Source: Dokdonella_A sp964582225 (GTDB taxonomy: Bacteria; Pseudomonadota; Gammaproteobacteria; Xanthomonadales; Rhodanobacteraceae). Taken from it: a DNA stretch of 64,000 bases. Location: positions 1 to 64,000 of the forward strand of contig CAZORA010000008.1 in the NCBI GenBank assembly GCA_964582225.1, given 5' to 3'. Position numbers and translations under genes: made by a program. This document shows positions 1 through 8,973 of the stretch, piece after piece (position 1 is the stretch's first letter; every line of letters starts with the position of its first letter). Below the pieces are notes generated by a model. It was not told the DNA's origin and did not search any database. It saw only the letters and a program-made list of their open reading frames with translations.

Positions 1-113
1 GCACCCGCGCAGGCGGGTGCCCAGTGACTTTGATCCAGCAAAAAGCAAAGGCACTCCCGCCTGCGCGGGAGTGACGAGCGTGTCGACTCGTTCAGATACT
101 CCCTGGGTTAAGC
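1..113. repeat. Dispersed palindromic (REP/BIME-like) repeat pair
   Basis: Two GC-rich palindromes lie in opposite orientation. The first is GCACCCGC/GCGGGTGC at 1-20 and the second is CACTCCCGC/GCGGGAGTG at 52-73. The second is followed by a conserved flank (GTGACGAGCGTGTCGA then GTTCAGA) that is found again at 2740-2775. The core matches the repeats at 12.7-13.4 kb. The element sits just upstream of putP and no gene is visible in it. This layout is typical of REP pairs in Xanthomonadales genomes. Confidence 0.75.
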
Positions 114-143
114 TTGCCCGATTCTGGTTTCGGGGAAGCGCCC

Positions 144-1646
144 ATGAGCGCCAGTGCGCCGCTGCTGATCACCTTCGGCGTCTATCTGCTGTTGATGGTC
201 GGCATTGGCTTCGTGGCCTGGCGCTCGACCACCAGCCTCGACGACTACATCCTCGGCGGGCGTTCGCTCGGCAGCTACGTCACCGCGCTTTCCACCGGCG
301 CTTCGGACATGAGCGGCTGGCTGCTGATGGGCCTGCCGGGGGCGCTATATCTGATCGGCTTATCGGAAGCCTGGATGGTGATCGGCCTGATCCTGGGCGC
401 CTGGGCCAACTGGCGCTTCGTCGCCGGGCCGCTGCGGGTCTATACCGAGCGGACCAACAACGCGCTCACCCTGCCCGACTACTTCACCTCGCGCTTTGCC
501 GATGACGGGCGCCTGCTGAGAGTGGTTTCGGCGCTGGTGATTCTGGTGTTTTTTGCCATCTACTGCGCCAGCGGCATGGTGGCCGGTGCCCTGCTGTTCG
601 AAAACGTGTTCGACCTGCCCTACGCGCGGGCGCTGTGGTGGGGCGCGGCGGCGACCATTCTCTACACCCTGATCGGTGGCTTCCTCGCGGTGAGCTGGAC
701 CGACACCGTGCAGGCCACCTTGATGATCTTCGCCCTGCTGCTGACCCCGGTCATCGTGATCCTCGGCATCGGCGGCATCGGTGAAACGCAGCGGCTGATC
801 GAACAGGTCGATCCGACACGCCTGCGCTGGGTCGGCGACGGTGGTCTGATCGCGATCCTCTCGGTCCTGGCCTGGGGCCTCGGCTACTGCGGGCAGCCGC
901 ACATCCTGGCGCGCTTCATGGCAGCGAGCTCGGTCAGCGTGATCCCGCAGGCGCGGCGGATCGGCATGACCTGGATGGTGCTCTGCCTGTTCGGCGCGGT
1001 CACCGTGGGCCTGGCCGGAGTGGCCTGGTCGGCCCAGCATCCCGAGCTCGCCGCGCCGCTGGTTCAAAACCCCGAGCGGGTCTTCATCGTGTTGGCCGAA
1101 GCGCTGTTCAATCCGTGGCTCGCCGGCGTCCTGCTCTCGGCCATCCTCGCCGCGATCATGAGCACCCTGAGCTGCCAGCTCCTGGTCTGCGCCAGCGCCC
1201 TGACCGAAGATCTCTATCGCGGCTTTCTGCGGCCACGGGCCGGCCACCGCGAACTGGTCTGGATGGGCCGGACGACCGTGCTGGCGGTTGCGCTGTTGGC
1301 GATCTGGATCGCGCGCGATCCCAACAGCCGCGTGCTCGGCCTGGTCGCCTACGCCTGGGCCGGCTTCGGCTCGGCCTTCGGCCCGGTGGTGGTGCTGTCG
1401 CTCGTCTGGAGCCGCATGACCCGCGCCGGCGCGCTGGCCGGGATCGTCGTCGGCGCGACGACCGTGATCCTCTGGCGACTGATCGCGGTCGAGCAGTTCG
1501 GCAGCGGGCTCTACGAAATGATTCCCGGCTTCGCCCTCGCCAGCATCGCGATCGTCGCGGTGAGCCTGCTGTCGCCGGCGCCCAGCCGCGAGGTACGGGT
1601 GCGCCACGAGCAGATCCGATCGAGCCTGCGCGAAACCGGATATTGA
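144..1646 (+). CDS. putP: Sodium/proline symporter PutP
   Basis: Inner-membrane Na+-coupled symporter of the SSS family, about 500 aa, the usual PutP length. It imports L-proline for osmoprotection or as carbon and nitrogen source. Hydrophobic segments run through the whole protein. The family-typical N-terminus with a GGRSLG motif at about residues 36-41 and a conserved STGASDMSGW stretch at about 48-57 are visible; the latter is part of the Na+/proline-binding core in characterised PutP. I chose ATG 144 because GGGGAAG lies seven bases upstream; an in-frame ATG at 114 would add ten non-conserved residues. No proline dehydrogenase is next to it, so role in catabolism or osmoregulation cannot be told apart. 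The assignment to proline rather than another SSS substrate rests on overall similarity. Confidence 0.93.
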   Translation: MSASAPLLITFGVYLLLMVGIGFVAWRSTTSLDDYILGGRSLGSYVTALSTGASDMSGWLLMGLPGALYLIGLSEAWMVIGLILGAWANWRFVAGPLRVYTERTNNALTLPDYFTSRFADDGRLLRVVSALVILVFFAIYCASGMVAGALLFENVFDLPYARALWWGAAATILYTLIGGFLAVSWTDTVQATLMIFALLLTPVIVILGIGGIGETQRLIEQVDPTRLRWVGDGGLIAILSVLAWGLGYCGQPHILARFMAASSVSVIPQARRIGMTWMVLCLFGAVTVGLAGVAWSAQHPELAAPLVQNPERVFIVLAEALFNPWLAGVLLSAILAAIMSTLSCQLLVCASALTEDLYRGFLRPRAGHRELVWMGRTTVLAVALLAIWIARDPNSRVLGLVAYAWAGFGSAFGPVVVLSLVWSRMTRAGALAGIVVGATTVILWRLIAVEQFGSGLYEMIPGFALASIAIVAVSLLSPAPSREVRVRHEQIRSSLRETGY

Positions 1647-1702
1647 GCACCCCCTCGGCTTGGCCGCAACCTCTGGAGCAGGCGATTCGCTGAAGCACAG
1701 CG

Positions 1703-1725
1703 GGCCCTGACGGGGCCGGCCTTTT
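1703..1725 (+). terminator. Possible weak terminator after putP
   Basis: A short GC hairpin (GGCCC, loop, GGGCC) is followed by GGCCTTTTAC, about 55 bp after the putP stop and overlapping the end of the convergent patatin gene. The stem is only five base pairs, so the call is tentative. Confidence 0.3.
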
Positions 1726-2617
1726 ACAGGGCACGCGTGCGGGATGGTTCGCAATGCGGCGCGTGAAAGTGCGCCAGGGGCACCTGCAGCGGTCCGCTCT
1801 GCGCCATGCCGCCCTCGGCCAGCCAGACACGGGTCTGCCGCAACGAACGCAGCATCAGCTCGCGGGTGTGACTGAAGTTGAAGGCGCCGATGCTCACCGG
1901 ACACAGCGGCGGCACGACGGTGATCTCGGCGGCCTGCGCGAAACGCTCCACGTCGCGATCCAGCTGGCGCATGCTGAGCAGCGCGAGCACGTGCAGCGCC
2001 AACGCGCGCATGCCGCGCGGCGGCTCGCGCAGAGCGCAGCTGGTGCCGGTCGGCAACACCACGATCCGTCGCGCGCCGAGCTCGACGGCGCTCGCGATCG
2101 GGGTGTTGTCGCTGACCCCGGCGTCGATCAGGCTGCGGCCGTCGATCTCCACCTGCGGAAACACCAGCGGAATCGCGGCGCTGGCAAGCAGCGCGGTATC
2201 GATGTCGCCGCTGGACAGCAGCACTTCGGCGCCGCTCATCACCTCGGTCGCCGCGACGTGCAGCGGAATCCGCGTGTCTTCGATGCGGCGCACATCGAGC
2301 GCGCGGTGGATGATGCCGCGCAGGCGATCGGGTTTGCTCAGATAACCGCGGCCCCCGAGCAGAGCGCGCAGCGTGCCGGGCAACGACAGCGGGAACACGT
2401 CGTCGCGGCGCAGGCCGCGCCACAGCGCGGCCAGGCGCTCGACGCCGCCGGCATCGGGCTGCTGCGCGTAGAAAGCGCCATTGAGCGCTCCCACCGAGGC
2501 GCCGACCACCAAATCGGCGCGGAACCCGCTGTCGGCGAGCGCCTGCAGCATGCCCACCTGCACGGCACCGAGGCTGCCGCCGCCGCTCAGCACCAGCGCG
2601 ATCCGCGCCTCACTCAT
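1724..2617 (-). CDS. Patatin-like phospholipase/esterase (RssA-type)
   Basis: About 297 aa. Predicted Ser-Asp dyad lipid acyl hydrolase of the patatin family. The glycine-rich oxyanion motif SGGGSLGA is at residues 11-18, the nucleophile elbow GASVG at about 39-43, and the catalytic Asp is in a DAGVSDN segment (a DxG variant) near residue 150. Start ATG 2617 places the oxyanion loop right at the N-terminus as in RssA relatives; a longer reading frame up to 2689 runs into a palindromic repeat and is unlikely. There is no signal peptide, so it is probably cytoplasmic. The neighbours (PutP and Mrp antiporter) give no functional hint. The substrate is unknown. Confidence 0.88.
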   Translation of the reverse strand: MSEARIALVLSGGGSLGAVQVGMLQALADSGFRADLVVGASVGALNGAFYAQQPDAGGVERLAALWRGLRRDDVFPLSLPGTLRALLGGRGYLSKPDRLRGIIHRALDVRRIEDTRIPLHVAATEVMSGAEVLLSSGDIDTALLASAAIPLVFPQVEIDGRSLIDAGVSDNTPIASAVELGARRIVVLPTGTSCALREPPRGMRALALHVLALLSMRQLDRDVERFAQAAEITVVPPLCPVSIGAFNFSHTRELMLRSLRQTRVWLAEGGMAQSGPLQVPLAHFHAPHCEPSRTRAL

Positions 2618-2639
2618 GGCAAAACCCCACCGACTTACG

Positions 2640-2775
2640 CGGGTCAGGGAATGTCTGAACAAGCCCGTCACGTCCGCGCAGGCGAGCATTCAGCGACTTC
2701 AAGTCCTTGAAATCAAAGGCGCTGGACCCCCACTTTCGCGGGAGTGACGAGCGTGTCGAGTTGTTCAGACACCCC
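2640..2775. repeat. Dispersed palindromic repeat (composite inverted element)
   Basis: The region holds a divergent inverted pair. The left half has ATGTCTGAACAAGCCCGTCA and the right half ends GTGACGAGCGTGTCGAG then TTGTTCAGACACCCC, so the two outer flanks are inverted copies of each other. The right half repeats the flank at 65-105. The GC-rich cores (CCGCGCAGGCG and CACTTTCGCGGGAGTG) are decayed copies of the core at 1-73. It lies between the patatin gene and mrpG. Confidence 0.65.
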
Positions 2776-2838
2776 TTAGTTTACGGCGCCGCGCCGGGAA
2801 CCGCCGCCAGGAAGGCAAGCGCCAACGTGGCGCATCGT

Positions 2839-3189
2839 TCATGGATCCAATCGGCGCGGCGGCACAGCGGGGTCGCCCTCACGTCGATCGCGATACAGCG
2901 CCGCCCGCACCAGCACGGTCAGCGCGGCCGGAGTGGCCGTGAAGAGCAGCGCGCCGAGCAGGAGTTCGTGCAGCACTGGGCGCGCCTCGATGAGCGAGGA
3001 TTGCAGCATCGAAGCCAGCAGGATGCTGGCAGCGCCGAGCGTGCTGCCGAGGGTCGGCGCGTGCACGCGCTCGTAGAAAGTGCGCAGGCGCAGCAGGCCC
3101 ACGGAGCCGAGCAGACTGAGCGCGGCGCCCAACAGGACCAGCACCGCCACGGTGATCTCGGCCCACGGCGGCAGCACGCCGGTGTTCAT
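2839..3189 (-). CDS. mrpG: Mrp-type Na+/H+ antiporter subunit G
   Basis: 116-aa small membrane subunit of the multisubunit cation/proton antiporter (Mrp/Mnh/Pha). Three hydrophobic segments are visible at about 12-32, 45-65 and 70-92. The family-typical RLRTFYERVHAPTLG motif follows the first segment. Its ATG overlaps the stop of mrpF by four bases (ATGA), so it is the last gene of the translationally coupled operon and is needed for complex assembly in characterised Mrp systems. The 3' side is followed by palindromic repeats. Confidence 0.92.
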   Translation of the reverse strand: MNTGVLPPWAEITVAVLVLLGAALSLLGSVGLLRLRTFYERVHAPTLGSTLGAASILLASMLQSSLIEARPVLHELLLGALLFTATPAALTVLVRAALYRDRREGDPAVPPRRLDP

Positions 3190-3467
3190 TCGATCACCTC
3201 ACCGCGCAGCAGGAACTTGGCCAAGGCCACCGTACCGACGAAGCCGAACAGCGCCATCACCAAGGCGATATCGAAATACAGGCTGCCGCCGCTGCCGATG
3301 CCGAAGCTCAGTACCAGCAGCATCGCGTCGAGATAGAGCGCGTCGAAGGCCAGCACGCGGTCCTGCGCGCGCGGCCCGCGCACGAGCCGCAGAAAAGCGC
3401 AGCCCATGGCCAGCGCGAGCAGCAGGCGGGCGATCAGCAGGGAAACGGCCAGCAGCCCGAGGCTCAT
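3186..3467 (-). CDS. mrpF: Mrp-type Na+/H+ antiporter subunit F
   Basis: 93-aa three-helix membrane subunit. The family signature is the LVRGPRAQDRVLAFDALYLD stretch at about residues 28-47, with the buried Asp residues that are conserved in MrpF and proposed to affect ion transport. Start ATG 3467 overlaps the mrpE stop by four bases and the stop overlaps the start of mrpG by four. The reading frame continues far upstream without a stop, but that extension is antisense noise of GC-rich DNA; the length from 3467 matches MrpF homologues. Confidence 0.92.
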   Translation of the reverse strand: MSLGLLAVSLLIARLLLALAMGCAFLRLVRGPRAQDRVLAFDALYLDAMLLVLSFGIGSGGSLYFDIALVMALFGFVGTVALAKFLLRGEVIE

Positions 3468-3952
3468 CCAAAAATCTCCAGCAGGGGCGCTTCGTAGCGC
3501 TGGCGGATCGCGTCGATCCAGACCTGTTCCTCGACCAGGTCCAGCACGTGGATGATGAGCTCGCCCGAATCCGGGTCGTGGGCCACCCAGATGGTGCCGG
3601 GGGTCGCGGTGATGATGCAGGCCAGCACCGCAAGCGCATTCGGCTCGCGCAGTGCGAGCGGAATGTGCACGAAGCCAGCGCGGCGCCCGCGCGAGCGCGG
3701 ATCGAGCAGGATCGCCGCCACCGCCAGGTTGGAGCGGGTGACGTCGAGCGCGACGCGCCCGGCCAGGCGCAGGGCGAGCAGCGGGCGTCGCGCGCCGCGC
3801 GGGCCGTGCTCGAGTGCCGCCAGCAGCCGCGGCAGGAGCAGCGCCAGCAGCGCACCCGACAGCAGCACGCCAGCGCTCGGCGCCGGCGCCAGCACAACCC
3901 AGGCCAGCAGCAGGAACAACGAGGCGCGCGGATAGGGCAGCCAGCGGCGCAT
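3464..3952 (-). CDS. mrpE: Mrp-type Na+/H+ antiporter subunit E
   Basis: 162-aa membrane subunit. N-terminal hydrophobic hairpin (about residues 8-50) is followed by the MrpE cytoplasmic part with an LRLAGRVALDVTRSNLAVA segment and an ITATPGTIWV motif that is highly typical of the family. ATG 3952 shares one base with the mrpD stop. MrpE is needed for full transport activity and assembly in characterised systems. Confidence 0.92.
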   Translation of the reverse strand: MRRWLPYPRASLFLLLAWVVLAPAPSAGVLLSGALLALLLPRLLAALEHGPRGARRPLLALRLAGRVALDVTRSNLAVAAILLDPRSRGRRAGFVHIPLALREPNALAVLACIITATPGTIWVAHDPDSGELIIHVLDLVEEQVWIDAIRQRYEAPLLEIFG

Positions 3953-5496
3953 CACGGTCCCGCCCCTGGAACGGCCGCTGCTCCGAGCAGGGCCGCGGCG
4001 CCGGCTCGCAGGTAGCCGAAAGCCGCATCCGCCTGCACCGTCAACACCATGCTGGCGGTGAGCAGCAGAGCCACCGGCAGCATCTCCAGCACCCGCACCC
4101 GCGGCACCACCGGCCGCAGCGGTGCCCAGAAGCGGTGCAGGCCGGTGCGAGTCAGGGCGAGCAGCGCGGCGAAGCTCGAAGCCAGCAGCACGCCTAACAG
4201 CAACCAGCTCAGAACCGAGCCGCCGCGGGCGGCGAACAGCCCGTCGAGCAGCAGAAATTTGCCGGTGAAGCCCGACAGCGGCGGCAGCCCGATCAGCAGC
4301 AGCGCGCAGGCGAGAAAGGCAAGGCCGAGCAGGGCCATCGCACCCGGAATCGCCACGCCGATCTCGGTCTCGACTTCGTTTTCCTCGGCGCCGTCGTCGC
4401 CGAAGGCCTCGCGCGTTACCGCCAGGATGTCGGCAGCCGCGGAGCGGTCGCGCTCGATCAGCTCGACCAGCAGAAAAAAGGCGCCGAGGCCGAAGGTGGA
4501 ACTCACCAGATAGTAGAGCGCGGCGCCGATGATGCGCGCGTCGCCGAGCGCGATGAAGGCGATCAGGGTGCCGGAGGAAACCAGCACCAGGCTCCCCGCG
4601 AGCCGTCCTGCCCCCTGCGCGCCGAGCACGCCCAGGGTGCCGAAGATCAGGGTCGCGAGCCCGGCGGCGAGCAGCCAGTCGGCGCCGAAACTCGCGCCCA
4701 GCGCGAGCAGCCACAGGCGCACGATCGCGTAGACGCCCACCTTGCTCAGGATCGCGAACAGCGCCGCCGCCGGCGCCGCGGCCAGGGCGTAGGCCGGCTG
4801 CAGCCAGAAGCCGAGCGGCCAAGCGGCGGCCTTGACCAGGAAGGCGACGCCAAGCAACGCCGCGCCGGCCTCGAGCAGGCCGCGCTCGGCGCCGGCGAGC
4901 TGGGGCACGCGCAGCGCAAGCTCGGCCATGTTGAGCGTGCCGCTGCTGCCGTAGACCAGGGCGACGCCCAGCAGAAAGACCAGCGATGCGGCGAGATTCA
5001 CCACGATGTAGTGATAGCCCGCCTGCACCCGGCGGCGCCCGGAGCCATGCAGCACCAGGCCGTAGGAGGCCACCAACAGCACCTCGAAGAAGACGAACAG
5101 GTTGAACAGGTCGCCGGTCAGGAAGGCGCCGTCGAGGCCCATCAGCAGGAACTGGAACAGGGGATGGAAGTGCACGCCCACGCGGTGCCAGCGCGCCAGC
5201 GAAAACAGCAGCGCGGCCAGCGCCAGCACGGCCGTCGTCAGCAGCATCGCCGCCGCCAGCCGGTCGACCACCAGCGCGATGCCGAAGGGCAGCGGCCAGG
5301 CGCCCAGGCGATACACGATTTCGGCGTCGGCGGCGCGCAGGCAGAGGCTTCCGGCAATCACCAGCAGGGCCAGGGTGCTGCCGAGGTTGAGCGCCACCTT
5401 GAGCGGCCGCTGCGACTCGTCGAGCAGCAGCATCAGCGCGCCGACCCCGAGCGGCAGCAGGATCGGCAGGATCGCGAGGTGCTCGCTCAGACTCAC
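3952..5496 (-). CDS. mrpD: Mrp-type Na+/H+ antiporter subunit D (proton-pumping, NuoM/N-like)
   Basis: 514 aa, homologous to complex I antiporter-like subunits. Starts at GTG 5496, which overlaps the mrpC stop by four bases (GTGA). The proton-antiporter domain spans about residues 115-420. It includes the VFFEVLLVASYGL segment carrying the conserved membrane Glu and the AAWPLGFWLQPAYALAAAPAAALFA helix with the conserved Lys just before it. Compared with many MrpD proteins there is an acidic insertion (DGAEENEVETEIG) in a loop at about residue 370, whose meaning is unknown. It is part of the large ion-translocating core with MrpA. Confidence 0.94.
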   Translation of the reverse strand: MSLSEHLAILPILLPLGVGALMLLLDESQRPLKVALNLGSTLALLVIAGSLCLRAADAEIVYRLGAWPLPFGIALVVDRLAAAMLLTTAVLALAALLFSLARWHRVGVHFHPLFQFLLMGLDGAFLTGDLFNLFVFFEVLLVASYGLVLHGSGRRRVQAGYHYIVVNLAASLVFLLGVALVYGSSGTLNMAELALRVPQLAGAERGLLEAGAALLGVAFLVKAAAWPLGFWLQPAYALAAAPAAALFAILSKVGVYAIVRLWLLALGASFGADWLLAAGLATLIFGTLGVLGAQGAGRLAGSLVLVSSGTLIAFIALGDARIIGAALYYLVSSTFGLGAFFLLVELIERDRSAAADILAVTREAFGDDGAEENEVETEIGVAIPGAMALLGLAFLACALLLIGLPPLSGFTGKFLLLDGLFAARGGSVLSWLLLGVLLASSFAALLALTRTGLHRFWAPLRPVVPRVRVLEMLPVALLLTASMVLTVQADAAFGYLRAGAAALLGAAAVPGAGP

Positions 5497-5825
5497 TGCT
5501 CGGGTTCCCGGCCGTCGACGTGGTCGGTGCCGGCCATACCGCGATTGGCCAGCAGCACTACCAGCAGCAGGGCGGTGGTGGCAAAGCCGATGACGATCGC
5601 GGTCAAAATCAGCGCCTGCGGCACCGGATCGGCCTGCGCCGCCGCGCCATTGGCGACGATTGGGGCGGCATCGACGACGAGCCGGCCCATGGCGAAGATG
5701 AACAGGTTCACGGCGTAAGACAGAAGCGCCAGGCCGATCATCACCTGAAAGCTGCGCGGGCGCAGCAGCAGCCAGGTTCCGGAGCCGGCCAGCACGCCGA
5801 TGGCGAGGGCGATCAAAAGCTCCAT
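5493..5825 (-). CDS. mrpC: Mrp-type Na+/H+ antiporter subunit C (NuoK-like)
   Basis: 110-aa NuoK-like subunit with three transmembrane helices. The start shares one base with the stop of the fused A+B gene. A typical LLRPRSFQVMIGLALLSYAVNL motif (split here by the field limit, residues about 21-42) and a second helix ending ALILTAIVIGFATTALLLV are visible. The central loop has conserved DPVPQALILTAIVI. Fits the operon position exactly. Confidence 0.93.
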   Translation of the reverse strand: MELLIALAIGVLAGSGTWLLLRPRSFQVMIGLALLSYAVNLFIFAMGRLVVDAAPIVANGAAAQADPVPQALILTAIVIGFATTALLLVVLLANRGMAGTDHVDGREPEQ

Positions 5826-8734
5826 CAGCGCCCTTCCCCACCGCCGTCGGCGACCGCAGGCGGTCGCTGCGTCCGCAGCGATTGGTGCGCCAACGCGATC
5901 AGGATCAGAGTGGTCGCGCCGACCACCAGCGCGAACACGCCGAGATCGAAGAACAGCGCGCTCGCCAGCGGCAGATGGCCGAGCAGCGGCAGCTCCAGAT
6001 CGAAGTGCTGCGAGCTGAGAAACGGCTCGCCTGCGAGCCAGGCGCCAAGGCCGGTGGCAAGCGCGACCAGCAGGCCGAGCGCCATCCAGCGCAGCGGCCG
6101 CACGCGCAGCTGCATTTCCACCCGGCGCACGCCAGCAGCCATGTACTGCACGATCAGGGCGATCGCGACGGTCAGGCCGGCGACGAAGCCGCCGCCGGGC
6201 AGATCGTGTCCGCGCAGAAACAGGAAGGCGCCGACCGCGAGCATCGACGGAAACAGCCAGCGCATCAGCACCGCCGGCACCATCAGGTACTCATGCAGGC
6301 TGGCGCCGCTGCTGCGCGCCGCGTGAGCCCGGTCGAAGGCTTCCTGCACCTGTTGCTGCTCGGGTTTATCGATGCTTTCCGCGGCCGGGCGGAAGCGCCG
6401 CAGCAGAGCGAACACGGTGACCGCGACGATCGCGAGCACCGAGATCTCGCCCAGGGTATCGAAACCGCGAAAGTCGACCAGGATCACGTTGACCACGTTG
6501 CGCCCGCCGCCTCCGGGCAGCGCCTGGTCGAGAAAGAAGCGGCCCAGGCGATCGGGCGCCGGGCGCAGCATCACCGCCCAAGCGCTCAGCGCGAGGCCGC
6601 CGCCAACCGCCGCCGCCAGCAGCAGATCGAAACTGCGGCGCAGGCGCTTGCGCGGGGTGAGCGTCTCGCGCGCGGCCGGCCGCGGCAGCCAGCGCAAGCC
6701 GAGCAGCATCAGCACGGTCATGACGATCTCGACCAGGAGCTGAGTCAACGCCAGATCGGGCGCGGAGAACCAGACGAAGGTGAGGCAGGTTGCGAGGCCA
6801 GCGACGCCGAGCGCGATCAGCGCGCTCAGACGGTGGTACTTGGCCTGCCAGGCGGCGGCCACGGCGCCGGCGCAGCCGGCCAACCAGACCAATGCCAGCG
6901 CCGGATCGGCGCCGGCCAGGCTCGCTGGAGCCCGGAGCAGACTCTCCCCCAGGAGCGGCAGCGCCGCCGCCAGCAGCGCGACGCCCACCAAGGCGCGCAG
7001 CTGCCACTGCAGCCGCGCGGTCGCGAGCAGGACTTCGAGGCGTCGCGCCCAGCGCCAGGACACGGTGGTCAGGATGCGCTCGAAGATGCGCTGACCGGCC
7101 ACCTCGCGCAGCAGCGGCGGGCCGTCGGGCGAGGTCTCCAGATAGCGACGCAGCAGCCGATACAGCAGCGCGCCGCCGGCCAGCGCGAACCCGCTCATCA
7201 ACACCGCCAGATTGAAACCGTGCCAGAGATCGAGATCGTAGAGCGGCGTCGCCGGACCGAGGATCGCGCGCACCGCAAGCGCCAGAAACGGACCGAGCGT
7301 CAGCGCGGGCGCGATGCCCACCACCAGGCACAGCGCGACCAGGATCTCGACCGGGAAGCGCATCCAGCGCGGCGGCTCGTGCGGTGTCTGCGACAAATCC
7401 TGCGGTGGCGGCCCGAAGAAGGCGCCGTGGATGAAGCGCAGCGAATAGGCCACTGCGAACATGCCAGCCAGGGTGGCGGCGTAGGGCAGCAGTTCACCCA
7501 GCAGAGGCAGGGGCGTGGTGGCCAAAATTGCCTCGGTGAAGAACATCTCCTTGGAGATGAAGCCGTTCAGCAGCGGCACCCCGGCCATCGCGGCGCAGGC
7601 GACCATGGCCAGGGTCGCGGTCCAGGGCATCAGCCGGTACAGGCCGCTCAGCTTGCGGATGTCGCGGGTGCCGGCCTCGTGATCGATGATGCCGGCTGCC
7701 ATGAACAGCGAGGCCTTGAAGGTGGCGTGGTTGACGATATGGAATACCGCCGCCACCGCTGCCAGTGGGCTGTTGAGGCCGAGCAGCAGGGTGATCAGGC
7801 CGAGATTGCTGATCGTCGAATAGGCCAGCAGGCCCTTCAGATCCTGCTGGAAAATGGCGATGTAGCCGCCGACCAGCAGAGTAATCAGACCGGCGCCACC
7901 GACCAGCCAGAACCAGGTGTCGGTGCCAGCCAGCACCGGCCATAGTCGCGCCAGCAGGAACACCCCCGCCTTCACCATCGTCGCCGAGTGCAGGTAGGCC
8001 GATACCGGCGTCGGCGCCGCCATCGCCTGCGGCAGCCAGAACTGAAAGGGAAACTGCGCGCTCTTGGTGAAGGCGCCGAGCAGCACCAGCACCAGCGCCG
8101 GCGCGTACCAGCGATGCGCGCGGATCGCCTCGCCGGCCGCCAGCACGCGGTCGAGGTCGTAGCTGCCGGCGACCTGTCCGAGCAACACCACCCCGGCCAG
8201 CAGCGCCAGACCGCCGAGGCCGGTGACCGTCAGCGACAGCCGCGCCGCTTCGCGCGCCGCCGGGCTGTGGTGCCAGTAGCCGATCAGCAGGAAGGAGAAC
8301 AGGCTGGTCAGCTCCCAGAAGAGCACCAGCTGGATCAGGTTGCCCGACAGCACCAGGCCCAGCATGGAGCCCATGAAGGCGAGCAGGAAGGAAAAGAAGC
8401 GCGGCACCGGATCGGCACTCGACATGTAGTAGCGCGCATACAGCACGATCAGTGCGCCGATCCCGGCCACCAGCACCACGAACAGCCAGGCGAAACCATC
8501 CAGGCGCAGGCTGAAATCCCCGCCCGCGACCGGCAGCCAAGAGGCCGCGAAACGCAGCACGCCGCCATCGGCCAGCGCCGGATAGAGCCCAAGCGCGAGC
8601 GCCAGCACGCAAAGCGCCACCAGGCCCGCGAGCCAGGCTTCGGTGCGGCGCGCGGTGGCCGGCAGCAGCGCAGCGATCAGGCTGCCGATGAAGGGCAGTG
8701 CGATCAGCAGGATGAGCGACAGCTCGTGCGGCAT
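5825..8734 (-). CDS. mrpAB: Mrp-type Na+/H+ antiporter fused subunit A+B
   Basis: 969 aa. The N-terminal two-thirds is MrpA (NuoL-like). It has the antiporter domain at about residues 65-480, with the FWELTSLFSFLLIGYW helix carrying the conserved Glu and the KSAQFPFQFWLPQAMAAPTP segment. The C-terminal part (about 790-950) is an MrpB domain with LRGHDLPGGGFVAGL. A+B fusion defines the six-gene (group 2, Pha-like) antiporters. Start ATG 8734 gives MPHELSLILL; upstream in-frame codons encode non-conserved sequence. First gene of the A+B-C-D-E-F-G operon. Exports Na+ and/or K+ in exchange for protons in alkaline or salt stress; ion preference cannot be read from the sequence. Confidence 0.94.
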   Translation of the reverse strand: MPHELSLILLIALPFIGSLIAALLPATARRTEAWLAGLVALCVLALALGLYPALADGGVLRFAASWLPVAGGDFSLRLDGFAWLFVVLVAGIGALIVLYARYYMSSADPVPRFFSFLLAFMGSMLGLVLSGNLIQLVLFWELTSLFSFLLIGYWHHSPAAREAARLSLTVTGLGGLALLAGVVLLGQVAGSYDLDRVLAAGEAIRAHRWYAPALVLVLLGAFTKSAQFPFQFWLPQAMAAPTPVSAYLHSATMVKAGVFLLARLWPVLAGTDTWFWLVGGAGLITLLVGGYIAIFQQDLKGLLAYSTISNLGLITLLLGLNSPLAAVAAVFHIVNHATFKASLFMAAGIIDHEAGTRDIRKLSGLYRLMPWTATLAMVACAAMAGVPLLNGFISKEMFFTEAILATTPLPLLGELLPYAATLAGMFAVAYSLRFIHGAFFGPPPQDLSQTPHEPPRWMRFPVEILVALCLVVGIAPALTLGPFLALAVRAILGPATPLYDLDLWHGFNLAVLMSGFALAGGALLYRLLRRYLETSPDGPPLLREVAGQRIFERILTTVSWRWARRLEVLLATARLQWQLRALVGVALLAAALPLLGESLLRAPASLAGADPALALVWLAGCAGAVAAAWQAKYHRLSALIALGVAGLATCLTFVWFSAPDLALTQLLVEIVMTVLMLLGLRWLPRPAARETLTPRKRLRRSFDLLLAAAVGGGLALSAWAVMLRPAPDRLGRFFLDQALPGGGGRNVVNVILVDFRGFDTLGEISVLAIVAVTVFALLRRFRPAAESIDKPEQQQVQEAFDRAHAARSSGASLHEYLMVPAVLMRWLFPSMLAVGAFLFLRGHDLPGGGFVAGLTVAIALIVQYMAAGVRRVEMQLRVRPLRWMALGLLVALATGLGAWLAGEPFLSSQHFDLELPLLGHLPLASALFFDLGVFALVVGATTLILIALAHQSLRTQRPPAVADGGGEGR

Positions 8735-8913
8735 CGACGGGTTGGCGGCTTCAACATGAACGGGACGGCAAGCGCACCCGGCCGCGCAGCCCTGCACGCC
8801 GTTCGCAGCCTGCAGTCGAGGTTGGCACAGGGGCGGCCGCCTGCGGCGCGCCGCCTCGACATGCTACCGCGGCCAGTCGCGCGGCGTCCGCTCGGCGCCG
8901 CCGGCAGACGCCG

Positions 8914-8949
8914 AAAAGCATCGGGCCCCGGCACTGCCGGGGCCCGATG
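8914..8949 (-). terminator. Intrinsic terminator of the subtilase gene
   Basis: A perfect 14-bp stem (CATCGGGCCCCGGC / GCCGGGGCCCGATG, three-base loop) at 8919-8949 is followed on the minus strand by CTTTT. It lies 25 bp after the protease stop codon. Confidence 0.85.
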
Positions 8950-8973
8950 GATCCACTCGACCCGACCCGCGGG

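Noticed and set aside
5882..7945. 687-codon frame antisense to mrpAB
   Set aside because: Gln/Arg/His-rich composition without motifs; the antisense of a clear membrane protein gene.
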